DNA of 10,439 nt from Nevskiaceae bacterium (GCA_031277355.1 JAITMN010000305.1:1-10439); one strand, 5' to 3'. Counted from the first letter of the stretch, positions 1 through 7,403 are shown. Numbers and translations: made by a program. Notes: generated by a model not told the origin, from the sequence alone.

Positions 1-60
1 TCCGAGAACGGCCGCGTGTGGACGGTGCGGGTCGATGCCGCCACCGGACAGGAGCGCTAG
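1..60 (+). CDS. PepSY-type protein, 3' end only
   Basis: The first 60 bases are open and end in TAG at 58-60. They encode a 19-residue C-terminus containing VWTVRVDAATGQER. The pattern 'W-x-V-x-V-D-x-x-T-G' is the usual end of a PepSY domain, a small secreted or membrane-anchored domain often encoded just before OmpR-type regulators. The stop lies 3 bp before the TTG start of the response regulator, and the regulator's GGAG (51-54) sits inside this gene, so the two are almost certainly co-transcribed. Only the tail is visible, so the family call rests on this short motif and on context. The rest of the protein, including any signal peptide, is outside the window. Confidence 0.6.
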   Translation, partial: SENGRVWTVRVDAATGQER

Positions 61-63
61 CCG

Positions 64-747
64 TTGCGCGCACTGGTCGTTGAAGACGAAGCCGCGCTGC
101 GGGAAAACCTGCGGCGGCAGTTGGTCGAAGCCGGCTTCACCGTCGATGTGGCCGCCGATGGCACGGAAGGATTGTTCGCGGGCAGCGAATATCCCATCGA
201 CGTCGCCGTCATCGACCTGGGTCTGCCCAAACTGCCCGGCCTGGAACTGATCCGCCGATTGCGCGCCCGCGATCGCCGCTTCCCCATTCTGATTCTCACC
301 GCCCGCGACCGCTGGCAAGACAAGGTGGAGGGCCTCGACGCCGGCGCGGACGACTACGTCGCCAAGCCCTTTCAATTCGAGGAAGTGCTGGCCCGCTTGC
401 AGGCGCTGCTTCGGCGCAGCGGCGGTTGGGCCAGCGCCAGTCTGAGTTGCGGTCCCATTCGTCTCGACACGCGCTCGCAAACGGTCACGGTGAGCGGTGC
501 GCCGGTGGAGTTGACCACCTTTGAATATCGCATCCTTGAACATTTGATGTTGAAGGCCGGTGAGGTCATTTCCAAAACCGATCTCACGGAACATCTCTAC
601 GATCAGGATTTCGAGCGCGACAGCAATGTGATCGAAGTGTTCATCGGCCGTTTGCGGCGCAAGCTCGATCCGGACAACCAGATTCATCCCATCGAAACAC
701 TGCGCGGTCGCGGTTACCGATTCTCGCTGCCGCGCAATCCCGGCTGA
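64..747 (+). CDS. phoP: OmpR/PhoP-family response regulator
   Basis: Cytoplasmic two-component transcription factor of 227 residues, the usual length for the OmpR family. The receiver domain (about 1-118) has the acidic pair E7/D8, the phosphoacceptor D51 in VIDLGLP, T79 in ILTAR and K101 in AKPF. The C-terminal winged helix (about 125-224) carries the typical ELTTFEYRILEHL start and ends with the wing LRGRGYRF. The TTG start at 64 is chosen because GGAG at 51-54 lies 9 nt upstream and the receiver begins directly with MRALVVEDE. The histidine kinase follows after 11 bp and is the expected partner. Regulators of this type paired with such kinases and PepSY proteins are usually called PhoP-like and control envelope, cation or peptide-stress genes. 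The exact regulon cannot be read here, so the symbol is a family-level label. Confidence 0.9.
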   Translation: MRALVVEDEAALRENLRRQLVEAGFTVDVAADGTEGLFAGSEYPIDVAVIDLGLPKLPGLELIRRLRARDRRFPILILTARDRWQDKVEGLDAGADDYVAKPFQFEEVLARLQALLRRSGGWASASLSCGPIRLDTRSQTVTVSGAPVELTTFEYRILEHLMLKAGEVISKTDLTEHLYDQDFERDSNVIEVFIGRLRRKLDPDNQIHPIETLRGRGYRFSLPRNPG

Positions 748-758
748 GTTCCAGCGCA

Positions 759-2117
759 ATGGGTTCCATCAGCCGGCGAGTGTTGGTGTCCGCCACGCTG
801 TTGCTGGTGCTGTTCTTCGGCGTGATGGTGGCGGTGCTCGAAGCGCGCTTTCGCGTGATCGCCGATCAGTCGCTGCAAGACCTGCTCGACGCGCAGATCG
901 TCACGCTGATTGCTTCGGCCGAGCCGGATCAGGTGGGCAACCTGATTCCGCGTTTGCAGGATGCCGAATCGAAATTGGCGATACCCGGATCGGGTCTGTA
1001 TGCCGGTGTGCTGGCGATGCAGGGCGAAGTGTTGTGGCGTTCGCCATCGGCCATCGGCAGTCTGGAGGACTTTGGTCTTCCGCAACAAACCGGCGAGCGC
1101 GCTCTTTACTCGCTGCGCGATACGCGCGGACGCGCGCTGCTCGCGGTCAGTCGCGGTCTGGATTGGGAAGGCGACGCGGGTGATTCGCAGCGTTTGACCT
1201 TTGCGGTGGCGTCGAGTCTTGAAGGCCGCGATGCGCAGATACGCGAGTTTCGCCGTGGTCTGCTTCGTGGATTCATTCTGCTGGCCGCTTGTCTGTTGCT
1301 TGCGCTGGCGTTGCTGCTGCGCTGGGCGTTGCAACCGCTGCGGCAATTGGCGATGCAGATTCGTCAACTCGAAGCCGGTACGCGAGAACAGTTGGATGCG
1401 CGCTGGCCGGTGGAACTGACCGGCGTCGTCGGTAACCTCAATCTTCTGCTGGGTTCCGAGCGCACGCGCATCGCGCGCTATCGCGACACGCTGGGCAATC
1501 TGGCGCACAGTCTGAAAACACCGCTGGCGGTGCTGCGCTCTTCGATCAGCGGCGGCAACGTGGCCGCCGATGTGGTGAACGGGCAGGTCGATCGCATGTC
1601 GCGCATCGTCGAGCATCAATTGCGGCGTGCGCGCAGCGGCGGGGCCAGTCTCGGCGCGGCGGCCATCGCCGTGCTGCCCATTGCACAAGACCTGCGTGCG
1701 GCGATGCTGAAGGTCCATCGCGGCAAGGATTTCTCATTGCAGGTGGACGTGCGGCCCGACGCGCTTTTCGCAGGCGATCGTGACGACCTGACCGAAGCGC
1801 TGGGCAATCTGATGGACAACGCGGCCAAGTGGTGCGCCGCGCAGGTTCGCGTTTCGGTCAGCGTGGCCGAGGAAGGCAGCGGCGCGCAGCAGCGGCTGCG
1901 CATCGTCGTGGAGGACGACGGCCCCGGAATCGCTGCTGCCGACAGGCAATTGATGCTGGAACGGGGTGCGCGCGGCGATGAGCACACGCCGGGCTACGGC
2001 CTTGGCCTCGCGATGGTGCGCGAAATGGTGGAGTTGTACGGCGGAAGGCTCGAAGTGGGCGCATCGCCGCTGGGCGGCGCGCGGCTGGAAATGCAGTTGC
2101 CGGGCCGAGTGGGGTAA
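759..2117 (+). CDS. phoQ: PhoQ-like sensor histidine kinase
   Basis: Inner-membrane sensor kinase of 452 residues that should phosphorylate the upstream regulator. Two membrane segments are visible at about 8-27 and 168-187, bracketing a periplasmic sensor domain of roughly 140 residues. A linker follows, then the dimerisation/phosphoacceptor helix with H250 in LAHSLKTPL. The ATPase domain has an N box (N350, N354 in NLMDNAAKW), G1 box (D387-G-P-G in DDGPGIA) and G2 box (GYGLGLAMV from G412). Nothing essential is missing. It starts 11 bp after the regulator's stop with no clear Shine-Dalgarno sequence, which suggests translational coupling. The ligand is unknown from the sequence. 'PhoQ' is used in the broad sense of this operon type, and the periplasmic domain was not matched to the enterobacterial Mg2+ sensor. 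Confidence 0.88.
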   Translation: MGSISRRVLVSATLLLVLFFGVMVAVLEARFRVIADQSLQDLLDAQIVTLIASAEPDQVGNLIPRLQDAESKLAIPGSGLYAGVLAMQGEVLWRSPSAIGSLEDFGLPQQTGERALYSLRDTRGRALLAVSRGLDWEGDAGDSQRLTFAVASSLEGRDAQIREFRRGLLRGFILLAACLLLALALLLRWALQPLRQLAMQIRQLEAGTREQLDARWPVELTGVVGNLNLLLGSERTRIARYRDTLGNLAHSLKTPLAVLRSSISGGNVAADVVNGQVDRMSRIVEHQLRRARSGGASLGAAAIAVLPIAQDLRAAMLKVHRGKDFSLQVDVRPDALFAGDRDDLTEALGNLMDNAAKWCAAQVRVSVSVAEEGSGAQQRLRIVVEDDGPGIAAADRQLMLERGARGDEHTPGYGLGLAMVREMVELYGGRLEVGASPLGGARLEMQLPGRVG

Positions 2118-2141
2118 AATCCCCTGATGCGATCCCCTGAA

Positions 2142-3488
2142 ATGTCTACTTGGAATCCGGCGAGCTGGCAGACGCGCAAGGCGCAGCAGCAGCCGCAATA
2201 CACCGATCCGGCTGCGCTGGAATCAAACGTCGCCGAGCTTTCGCGGTTGCCGCCGCTGGTGGTGTCGTGGGAAATCGAAGCGCTGCGCGAGCGTCTGGCG
2301 GCTGCGCAACGCGGCGAGCAATTCCTGCTGCAAGGCGGCGATTGCGCGGAGAGTTTTGCCGAGTGCGAATCCGATCGCATCGCCAAGCAGATGAAGGTGA
2401 TCCTGCAAACGAGCCTCGTGCTGCTGCATGGATTGAAGCGCCCGATCATTCGCGTCGGCCGCATGGCCGGGCAATACGCCAAGCCGCGCTCGGCTGATAC
2501 CGAAACGCGCGATGGCGTTACGTTGCCCAGTTATCGCGGCGACATCATCAATCGTCCCGAATTCACCGCGCAGGCGCGCGAACCCGATCCGCGACTGCTG
2601 TTGCGCGGTTATGAGCGCGCCGGGCTTACGCTGAATTTCATCCGCTCGCTGGTGGATGGCGGCTTTGCCGATCTGCATCACCCGGAATACTGGGACCTGG
2701 GATTTCTGCGCAATTCACCGGCGCGCGAGGCGTATCAGCGCATCGTGCGCAGCATCGTCGATTCGCTGGATTTCTTCGAATCGCTGACCGGTTCGCCGGT
2801 GCATGAAACCGGCCGCGTGGATTTTTACGCCAGTCACGAAGGGCTGCATCTGCTGTATGAGCAGGCGCAGACGCGCTTCATTCCGCGCTCGCAGCAGTGG
2901 TACAACCTGTCCACGCATTTCCCGTGGATCGGCATGCGCACCGCGCAACTGGATGGCGCGCACGTGGAGTATTTTCGCGGCATCGCCAATCCGGTTGCGG
3001 TGAAAGTGGGCGCGTCGATGAGCAGCGAATGGCTGCAAGGCCTGGTCACTACGCTGAACCCGAACAATCAGCCGGGACGTTTGACGCTGATCCATCGCTT
3101 CGGCGCGAAGGAAATCGAAAAATCGCTGCCACGGCTGATCGACGCGGTTCGTCAAACCGGCCAGACGGTGTTGTGGGTGTGCGATCCGATGCACGGCAAC
3201 ACCGAGTCCACTGTCGGGGGCTATAAAACACGGCGTTTGGAGAACATCCAGCGCGAACTGGAACTGGCCTTCGATGTACACGAGGCGCAGGGTTCGCGGC
3301 TCGGCGGCGTGCATCTGGAAATGACCGGCGAGGATGTCACCGAATGTACCGGCGGCGCGCGGGGGTTGTCGGATGCGGACCTGGCGCGAGCCTATCGCAC
3401 GCAGGTCGATCCCCGGCTCAACTATGAGCAGGCGCTGGAATTGGCGTTGATGATCGCCGATCGCAGCAAGAAGGTTCGGACGTTCTGA
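2142..3488 (+). CDS. Class II 3-deoxy-D-arabino-heptulosonate 7-phosphate synthase
   Basis: Condenses phosphoenolpyruvate with erythrose 4-phosphate to DAHP, the first step of the shikimate pathway to aromatic amino acids, in the cytoplasm. The plant-like class II type is clear along the whole length: LLQGGDCAES, KPRSADTETRDGVTLPSYRG, NFIRSLVDGGFADLHHPEYW, YASHEGLHLLYE, LTLIHRFGAKEIE, CDPMHGNT and GVHLEMTGEDVTECTGG. The expected metal ligands, counted from the upstream ATG at 2127, are C73, H356, E398 and D428. The ATG at 2142 is preferred because the protein then begins MSTWNPASWQ, close to the 'WSPxSW' start of the family. The upstream ATG at 2127 adds only five residues (MRSPE). Length (448 or 453 residues) is normal. 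The 3' end overlaps the presumed uvrC start. Often named aroG, aroF or aroH in different genomes, so no symbol is given. Confidence 0.93.
   Translation: MSTWNPASWQTRKAQQQPQYTDPAALESNVAELSRLPPLVVSWEIEALRERLAAAQRGEQFLLQGGDCAESFAECESDRIAKQMKVILQTSLVLLHGLKRPIIRVGRMAGQYAKPRSADTETRDGVTLPSYRGDIINRPEFTAQAREPDPRLLLRGYERAGLTLNFIRSLVDGGFADLHHPEYWDLGFLRNSPAREAYQRIVRSIVDSLDFFESLTGSPVHETGRVDFYASHEGLHLLYEQAQTRFIPRSQQWYNLSTHFPWIGMRTAQLDGAHVEYFRGIANPVAVKVGASMSSEWLQGLVTTLNPNNQPGRLTLIHRFGAKEIEKSLPRLIDAVRQTGQTVLWVCDPMHGNTESTVGGYKTRRLENIQRELELAFDVHEAQGSRLGGVHLEMTGEDVTECTGGARGLSDADLARAYRTQVDPRLNYEQALELALMIADRSKKVRTF
3468..3474 (+). promoter_or_regulatory. Purine-rich ribosome-binding candidate for uvrC
   Basis: AAGAAGG lies 10 nt before the CTG at 3485, inside the 3' end of the DAHP synthase gene. 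It is the only Shine-Dalgarno-like stretch near the proposed start and supports initiation or re-initiation there. It is a weak match and could equally be chance coding sequence (encoding Ser-Lys-Lys-Val). Confidence 0.4.
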
Positions 3489-5326
3489 GTTTCGACGGCC
3501 GCGAGTTCGCTTCGCGACTGCCCCGGCGTCCGGGCGTGTACCGGATGTATGGGCAGGAAGCGGCCTCGCCCGATGCGCTGCTGTATGTGGGCAAGGCCGC
3601 GAGCCTGCGCGATCGCGTGGGCAGCTACTTCGTCAAGACTCGACAGGCGCCGAAGGTTGAGGCGCTGGTCAAGCTGATCCGGCATGTGGAGGTGACGGTC
3701 ACCGATTCGGAGACCGAAGCGCTGCTGCTGGAATACAACCTCATCAAAGAGCATCGGCCGCGCTTCAATGTGATTCTGCGCGACGACAAGAGCTTTCCCT
3801 ATATTCAATTGTTGCCGCATGAATTTCCGCGACTGGCGCTGTATCGCGGTGCGCGTGATCCGAAGGGGCGTTACTTCGGCCCGTTTCCCGATGCGCGTGC
3901 GGTGCGCGCGTCGCTGCATCAATTGCAAAAGCTGTTCAAGTTGCGCAATTGCCGCGATGGTTTTTTCGCCAATCGTTCGCGGCCGTGTTTGCAGTACCAG
4001 ATTGGCCGGTGTTCAGCGCCCTGCGTGGGGCTGATCAGCGCGCAGGACTACGCACGCGATGTGGCTGCGGCGGTGCTGGTGCTGGAAGGGCGCGACAGCG
4101 AAGTGACCAGTGCGCTGGAATTGCAGATGCAGCAGGCCGCCGAAGCGCAGCAATTCGAGACGGCGGCGCAGTTGCGCGATCAGTTGGCGAGCTTGCGCAA
4201 GGTGCAGGCCGAACAAGCGGTGGCGGCAGGGCCGGCGCGCGATGCGGATGTGTTTGCCATCGCCGGTGAGCCGGGCGATTACAGCATCAGCGTGCTGCTG
4301 GTGCGCGGCGGGCGCAGTTTGGGCACCACGAGTTTCTTCCCGCGTTCGCCGGGCGAGCCGGAGGAAGTGCTGGCCTCGTTTCTGCTGCAACACTATGCGC
4401 GCGAGGAGCCGCCGGACGAAGTGCTGCTGGATCGCAGCCTGCCGGACGCGCAGGCGGTGGAAGCGGCGTTGGCGGCTCAGCATGTGCTTGGCGGTGTGCA
4501 GTCGGCGCGCAGCATCGCGTTGCTGCGGCCCGAGCGCGGCATTGCCGCGCGCTGGGTGGCGGCGGCGCAGGACAACGCTACGCAGGCGCTGCACATGCGC
4601 CGTGCGCGTCGTGCCGATGCCAGCGCATTGCTGGCCGCGCTGGGCGAAGCATTGCAGTTGCCCGCCGCGCCCGCGCGCGTGGAGTGCTTTGATATCAGCC
4701 ACACGGCGGGCGAGGGCACGGTGGCTTCCTGCGTGGTGTTCACCGGCGAGGGTCCGGCGCGCAAGGAATATCGCCGCTACAACATCGAAGGCGTTGCCGC
4801 AGGCGACGACTACGGCGCGCTGCGCGAGGCCGTGGGGCGGCGCTACACGCGCATCGCCGCCGGTGAAATCGTGCCGCCGGACGTGCTGCTGATCGACGGC
4901 GGCGCAGGGCAGGTGGCCGCCGTGATGCCGGTGCTGGTGGAGAAGGGCTTTGCCGATCTGCCGGTGGTGGGGGTGTCCAAGGGTGCGGATCGCAAGCCGG
5001 GGCAGGAGCGATTGCATCGGCCCGGTGCGGATGTGCCGCTGGTGTTGCCCGCCGATTCCCCCGCGCTGCGCGTGATTCAGCGCGTGCGCGACGAGGCGCA
5101 TCGCTTTGCCATTCAGGGGCATCGCCGCCGCCGCGCGCGGCGTCATCAGGAGTCGATACTGGAAACCGTACCGGGGCTGGGTCCGGCCAAGCGCCGCGAT
5201 CTGCTGCGGCATTTCGGCGGTCTGCAAGGTGTGTTGCGCGCGGGCGTGGCGGATTTGTCGCAGGTGCGGGGAATAGGGGCGATTCTCGCGCGCGTCATTT
5301 ATGATCACCTTCATCCGGGCGCCTGA
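3485..5326 (+). CDS. uvrC: UvrABC excinuclease subunit C (probable CTG start)
   Basis: UvrC makes both incisions around a DNA lesion in nucleotide excision repair, after UvrA/UvrB loading. From the proposed start the protein has 613 residues, close to the 610 of E. coli. Domains: GIY-YIG nuclease (G17-V-Y19 and Y34-V-G36) for the 3' incision; a cysteine-containing stretch around CLQYQIGRCSAPC; a UVR helical hairpin that contacts UvrB (about 210-245); an RNase H-like nuclease for the 5' incision with D403 (ECFDISH), D471 (LLIDGG) and H539 (RDEAHRF); and C-terminal helix-hairpin-helix motifs (VPGLGPAKR, VRGIGAILA). The GTG at 3536 would delete the G of the GIY motif. The homologous N-terminus (SFDGREFASRLPRRPGVYRMY) is encoded upstream, back to a CTG at 3485 overlapping the previous stop as CTGA. 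The frame is closed by TGA at 3425 and contains no ATG, GTG or TTG before 3536. Confidence 0.93.
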   Translation: MSFDGREFASRLPRRPGVYRMYGQEAASPDALLYVGKAASLRDRVGSYFVKTRQAPKVEALVKLIRHVEVTVTDSETEALLLEYNLIKEHRPRFNVILRDDKSFPYIQLLPHEFPRLALYRGARDPKGRYFGPFPDARAVRASLHQLQKLFKLRNCRDGFFANRSRPCLQYQIGRCSAPCVGLISAQDYARDVAAAVLVLEGRDSEVTSALELQMQQAAEAQQFETAAQLRDQLASLRKVQAEQAVAAGPARDADVFAIAGEPGDYSISVLLVRGGRSLGTTSFFPRSPGEPEEVLASFLLQHYAREEPPDEVLLDRSLPDAQAVEAALAAQHVLGGVQSARSIALLRPERGIAARWVAAAQDNATQALHMRRARRADASALLAALGEALQLPAAPARVECFDISHTAGEGTVASCVVFTGEGPARKEYRRYNIEGVAAGDDYGALREAVGRRYTRIAAGEIVPPDVLLIDGGAGQVAAVMPVLVEKGFADLPVVGVSKGADRKPGQERLHRPGADVPLVLPADSPALRVIQRVRDEAHRFAIQGHRRRRARRHQESILETVPGLGPAKRRDLLRHFGGLQGVLRAGVADLSQVRGIGAILARVIYDHLHPGA

Positions 5327-5334
5327 ACGCCCGG
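5315..5334 (+). other. GC-rich hairpin across the uvrC stop
   Basis: CCGGGCG (5315-5321) and CGCCCGG (5328-5334) form a perfect 7-bp stem around a 6-nt loop that contains the uvrC TGA. No T-run follows, so it is not a standard intrinsic terminator. It may limit read-through or protect the transcript end between uvrC and pgsA, or attenuate pgsA initiation 14 bp later. Confidence 0.45.
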
Positions 5335-5347
5335 CGGCGTGTGAGAG

Positions 5348-5926
5348 ATGACTATCGTTCGAAATTTGGCCAATACACTGACCTGGGCGCGGATCGTTGC
5401 GATCCCGTTGATGGTGGCGCTGTTCTATCTGCCGCATGCGTGGGCCGATCGCCTCGCTGCGCTGCTGTTCACCGCCGCCGCCATCACCGATACGCTCGAC
5501 GGCTATGTGGCGCGACGTTTCGGTCAGGAGAGTCGGCTTGGGGCGTTTCTTGATCCGGTGGCCGACAAGCTGATCGTTGCGGTGGCGCTGGTGTTGCTGG
5601 TGAGCCGCGACCCGCGTCCGCTGATGGTGATGATGGCCTGCGTGATCATCGGCCGCGAGATCGCGATTTCAGCGCTGCGCGAATGGATGGCCGAAATCGG
5701 CCAACGCACGCGCGTGGCGGTGTCGGTGCTGGGCAAATACAAGACCATCGCGCAGATGGTGGGGCTGGCGATGATGCTGTATCGCTATCCGCTGCTGGGC
5801 CTGCCGATCTACCGCATCGGCCTGTGGCTGACCATCGCAGCAGCGGTGCTGACGCTGTGGTCGATGCTGGCGTATCTGCGGGCCGCGTGGCCCGCGCTCA
5901 CGGCTCAGAACGGCAGGCCGACGTAG
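5348..5926 (+). CDS. pgsA: CDP-diacylglycerol-glycerol-3-phosphate 3-phosphatidyltransferase
   Basis: Inner-membrane enzyme that makes phosphatidylglycerophosphate from CDP-diacylglycerol and glycerol 3-phosphate, the committed step to phosphatidylglycerol and cardiolipin. The 192-residue length fits the family. The CDP-alcohol phosphotransferase signature D-x2-D-G-x2-A-R-x8-G-x3-D-x3-D is complete: D48, D51, G52, A55, R56, G65, D69 and D73. Several hydrophobic segments are visible (about 15-31, 36-47, 78-90, 94-105, 155-180). The N-terminus NLANTLTWARIVAIPL is typical of PgsA. The ATG at 5348 directly follows GTGAGAG. It lies 21 bp after uvrC, a pairing long known in gammaproteobacteria, so the two may share a transcript. 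Its last 22 bp overlap the end of pobA on the other strand. Confidence 0.95.
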   Translation: MTIVRNLANTLTWARIVAIPLMVALFYLPHAWADRLAALLFTAAAITDTLDGYVARRFGQESRLGAFLDPVADKLIVAVALVLLVSRDPRPLMVMMACVIIGREIAISALREWMAEIGQRTRVAVSVLGKYKTIAQMVGLAMMLYRYPLLGLPIYRIGLWLTIAAAVLTLWSMLAYLRAAWPALTAQNGRPT

Positions 5927-7077
5927 TTCTCCGCCAGCGACCGCTGCGCGGCTTCGGACGACAGCAGATAGTCCAGTTCGGTTTGTTGAAGCCTCTTGTC
6001 GTAGCTGCTGTTGTCGGGGAAGGTGTGCAGCAGCGTCGTCATCCACCACGAGAAACGCTGCGCCTTCCAGATGCGCTTGAGCGCCTTGGCGGAATAGCCG
6101 TTCAGACCGCTGTCGTCGCCGCGCTGGTAGTGGGCCAGCATCGCGTGGTAGAGGTAGTAGATGTCTGAAGCGGCGCTGTTCAGGCCCCGCGCTCCGGTGG
6201 GCGGCACGATATGCGCGGCATCGCCGGCGAGGAACAGATTGCCGTAGCGCATCGGCTCGGCAACGAAAGAGCGCAGCGGCGCGATGGATTTTTCGATGGA
6301 GGGTCCGGTGATCATCTGCTGCGCCACCTGTGATGGCAGGCGGCGCTTCAACTCGGCCCAGAACGCTTCGTCGGACCAGTCTTCCACCGCATCGGACAGC
6401 GGCACCTGGATGTAGTAGCGGCTCAATACCTGCGAGCGCAGCGAACACAGCGCAAAGCCCCGTTCGTGCTTGGCGTAGATCAGTTCCGGCGACACGGGTT
6501 TGGTGCGCGAGAGAATGCCAAGCCAGCCGAAGGGGTAGATCTTTTCGTGTTCCTTCAGCACGTCGGCGGGAATGGATTTTCGGCTGACGCCGTGAAAACC
6601 ATCCGCGCCCACGACATAGTCGCAATCGATGCGCTCGGTTGCGCCGCCGACGCTGTAGGTGACATGAGGCGAGGCGCTTTCGAGGTCATGCAGACGCACA
6701 TCTTCGACGTTGTGGATCACCGCGCCGTGCAGACGTTCGCGCGCTTCGTACAGATCGCGTGTGAGTTCGGTTTGTCCGTAGACCAGCACCGAATTGCCGC
6801 CGCTGTGCTTGTGCAGGTCCATGCGATCGAGTCTGTCGTCGTGGGCGATGAAAAACCCTTCGTGGATTTCGCCCTCGCGGTCCATCCGCTCGCCGCATTG
6901 CGCCTCGCGCATCAGCGCGGCAAAGCCGTGTTCGAGCACCCCGGCGCGTATGCGGCTGAGCACATACTCGCGCGTGTGCTTTTCCAGCAATATCGTTTCG
7001 ATTCCCTTCAGGTGCAGCAGTTGCGCAATCAGCAGCCCGGAAGGGCCGCCACCGATGATGCAGACTTGAGTTTTCAT
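5905..7077 (-). CDS. pobA: 4-hydroxybenzoate 3-monooxygenase
   Basis: Flavoprotein that hydroxylates 4-hydroxybenzoate to protocatechuate with O2 and a reduced nicotinamide, feeding the beta-ketoadipate pathway in the cytoplasm. The 390-residue protein shows the FAD fold: GGGPSG at 9-14, GADG at 157-160 with D159, and GDAAHIVPPTGARGLN from 285. Residues known to bind substrate or move the flavin in the Pseudomonas enzyme occur at the same numbers: R44, Y201, S212, R214, R220, Y222, P293 and Y385. This is strong evidence for the exact activity and against related salicylate or 3-hydroxybenzoate hydroxylases. The loop at 33-38 reads KHTREY, unlike the RQTPDY I recall for the Pseudomonas enzyme, so coenzyme preference may differ. 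The ATG at 7077 gives the correct N-terminus; the upstream Shine-Dalgarno sequence is weak. No pobR regulator or pca genes are in view. Confidence 0.96.
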   Translation of the reverse strand: MKTQVCIIGGGPSGLLIAQLLHLKGIETILLEKHTREYVLSRIRAGVLEHGFAALMREAQCGERMDREGEIHEGFFIAHDDRLDRMDLHKHSGGNSVLVYGQTELTRDLYEARERLHGAVIHNVEDVRLHDLESASPHVTYSVGGATERIDCDYVVGADGFHGVSRKSIPADVLKEHEKIYPFGWLGILSRTKPVSPELIYAKHERGFALCSLRSQVLSRYYIQVPLSDAVEDWSDEAFWAELKRRLPSQVAQQMITGPSIEKSIAPLRSFVAEPMRYGNLFLAGDAAHIVPPTGARGLNSAASDIYYLYHAMLAHYQRGDDSGLNGYSAKALKRIWKAQRFSWWMTTLLHTFPDNSSYDKRLQQTELDYLLSSEAAQRSLAENYVGLPF

Positions 7078-7177
7078 GATGGGTCAGATTGTTGGCGGCA
7101 GGAGCCTACTTTGGATTGGACGAATGATCTCACAAACTTGCACTTTGGAGCGATGCTGCGAGGGGAGGGCATGGGGT

Positions 7178-7381
7178 TCAACTCCTGGTCGCGTTGACGC
7201 TGACCGGTCCTTCGAGAAAGTCGGTGATCTGGCGATCGATGTGCTGCGCGTCGGCGTTTTCCTGATTGTAGTTGTCGAGGTCCAGACACAGCACCGGAAT
7301 GTCCGCGCGGCGCAGCGCGCGCAGCACGATGGGATCGGCATCATTGACCAGACGAACACTGCGCCGTGACTGGCTTCCCAT
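7178..7381 (-). pseudogene. Remnant of a 2-hydroxyacyl-CoA dehydratase/benzoyl-CoA reductase family protein
   Basis: A 67-residue frame reads VNDADPIVLRALRRADIPVL, then a conserved-looking LDLDNYNQENADAQHID, and ends with RQITDFLEGPVSVNATRS. The pattern 'L-R-x-A-x-I-P-V-L-x-L-D-x-D ... Q-x-x-x-R-I-x-x-F-L-E' resembles the last part of the HgdB/BcrB/BcrC family, which carries an iron-sulphur cluster and has about 370-440 residues. The cysteine-bearing remainder is missing. The frame is closed by TAA a few codons before the ATG at 7381, so only the tail survives. It sits upstream of pobA on the same strand and could be a relic of another aromatic-degradation gene. The family call is from pattern memory and could be wrong; a small unrelated gene is the alternative. 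Confidence 0.42.
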
Positions 7382-7382
7382 T

Positions 7383-7402
7383 AAAGAGTTGCTTTACTCT
7401 TT
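7383..7402 (+). other. AT-rich inverted repeat in the 5' region of the 400-residue gene
   Basis: AAAGAGT (7383-7389) and ACTCTTT (7396-7402) are perfect inverted arms around a 6-nt spacer, 30 bp before the TTG start at 7433. It could be an operator or a weak RNA hairpin. On the - strand it lies just upstream of the remnant frame. Confidence 0.4.
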
Positions 7403-7403
7403 G

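Noticed and set aside
714..1718. 334-codon open frame on the - strand across the histidine kinase gene
   Set aside because: Low-complexity, Gln/Arg/His-rich translation typical of the complement of GC-rich coding sequence. The + strand kinase has all its motifs.
3536..3538. GTG as the uvrC start
   Set aside because: It would turn the V of the G-V-Y motif into the initiator and remove the preceding conserved residues. UvrC proteins normally have about 17 more residues here.
5327..5347. tRNA or other RNA gene between uvrC and pgsA
   Set aside because: Only 21 bp of spacer with a GC hairpin; no cloverleaf is possible.
4013..5437. 474-codon open frame on the - strand across uvrC
   Set aside because: It is an antisense shadow rich in Arg, His and Gln with no recognisable domain, and UvrC on the + strand is unambiguous.
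5669..6625. 318-codon frame on the - strand overlapping pobA and pgsA
   Set aside because: Arg-rich out-of-frame translation of pobA. The pobA frame has the complete enzyme.
6466..7197. 243-codon + strand frame opposite pobA
   Set aside because: Antisense to a fully conserved gene, with no domain and no ribosome-binding site.
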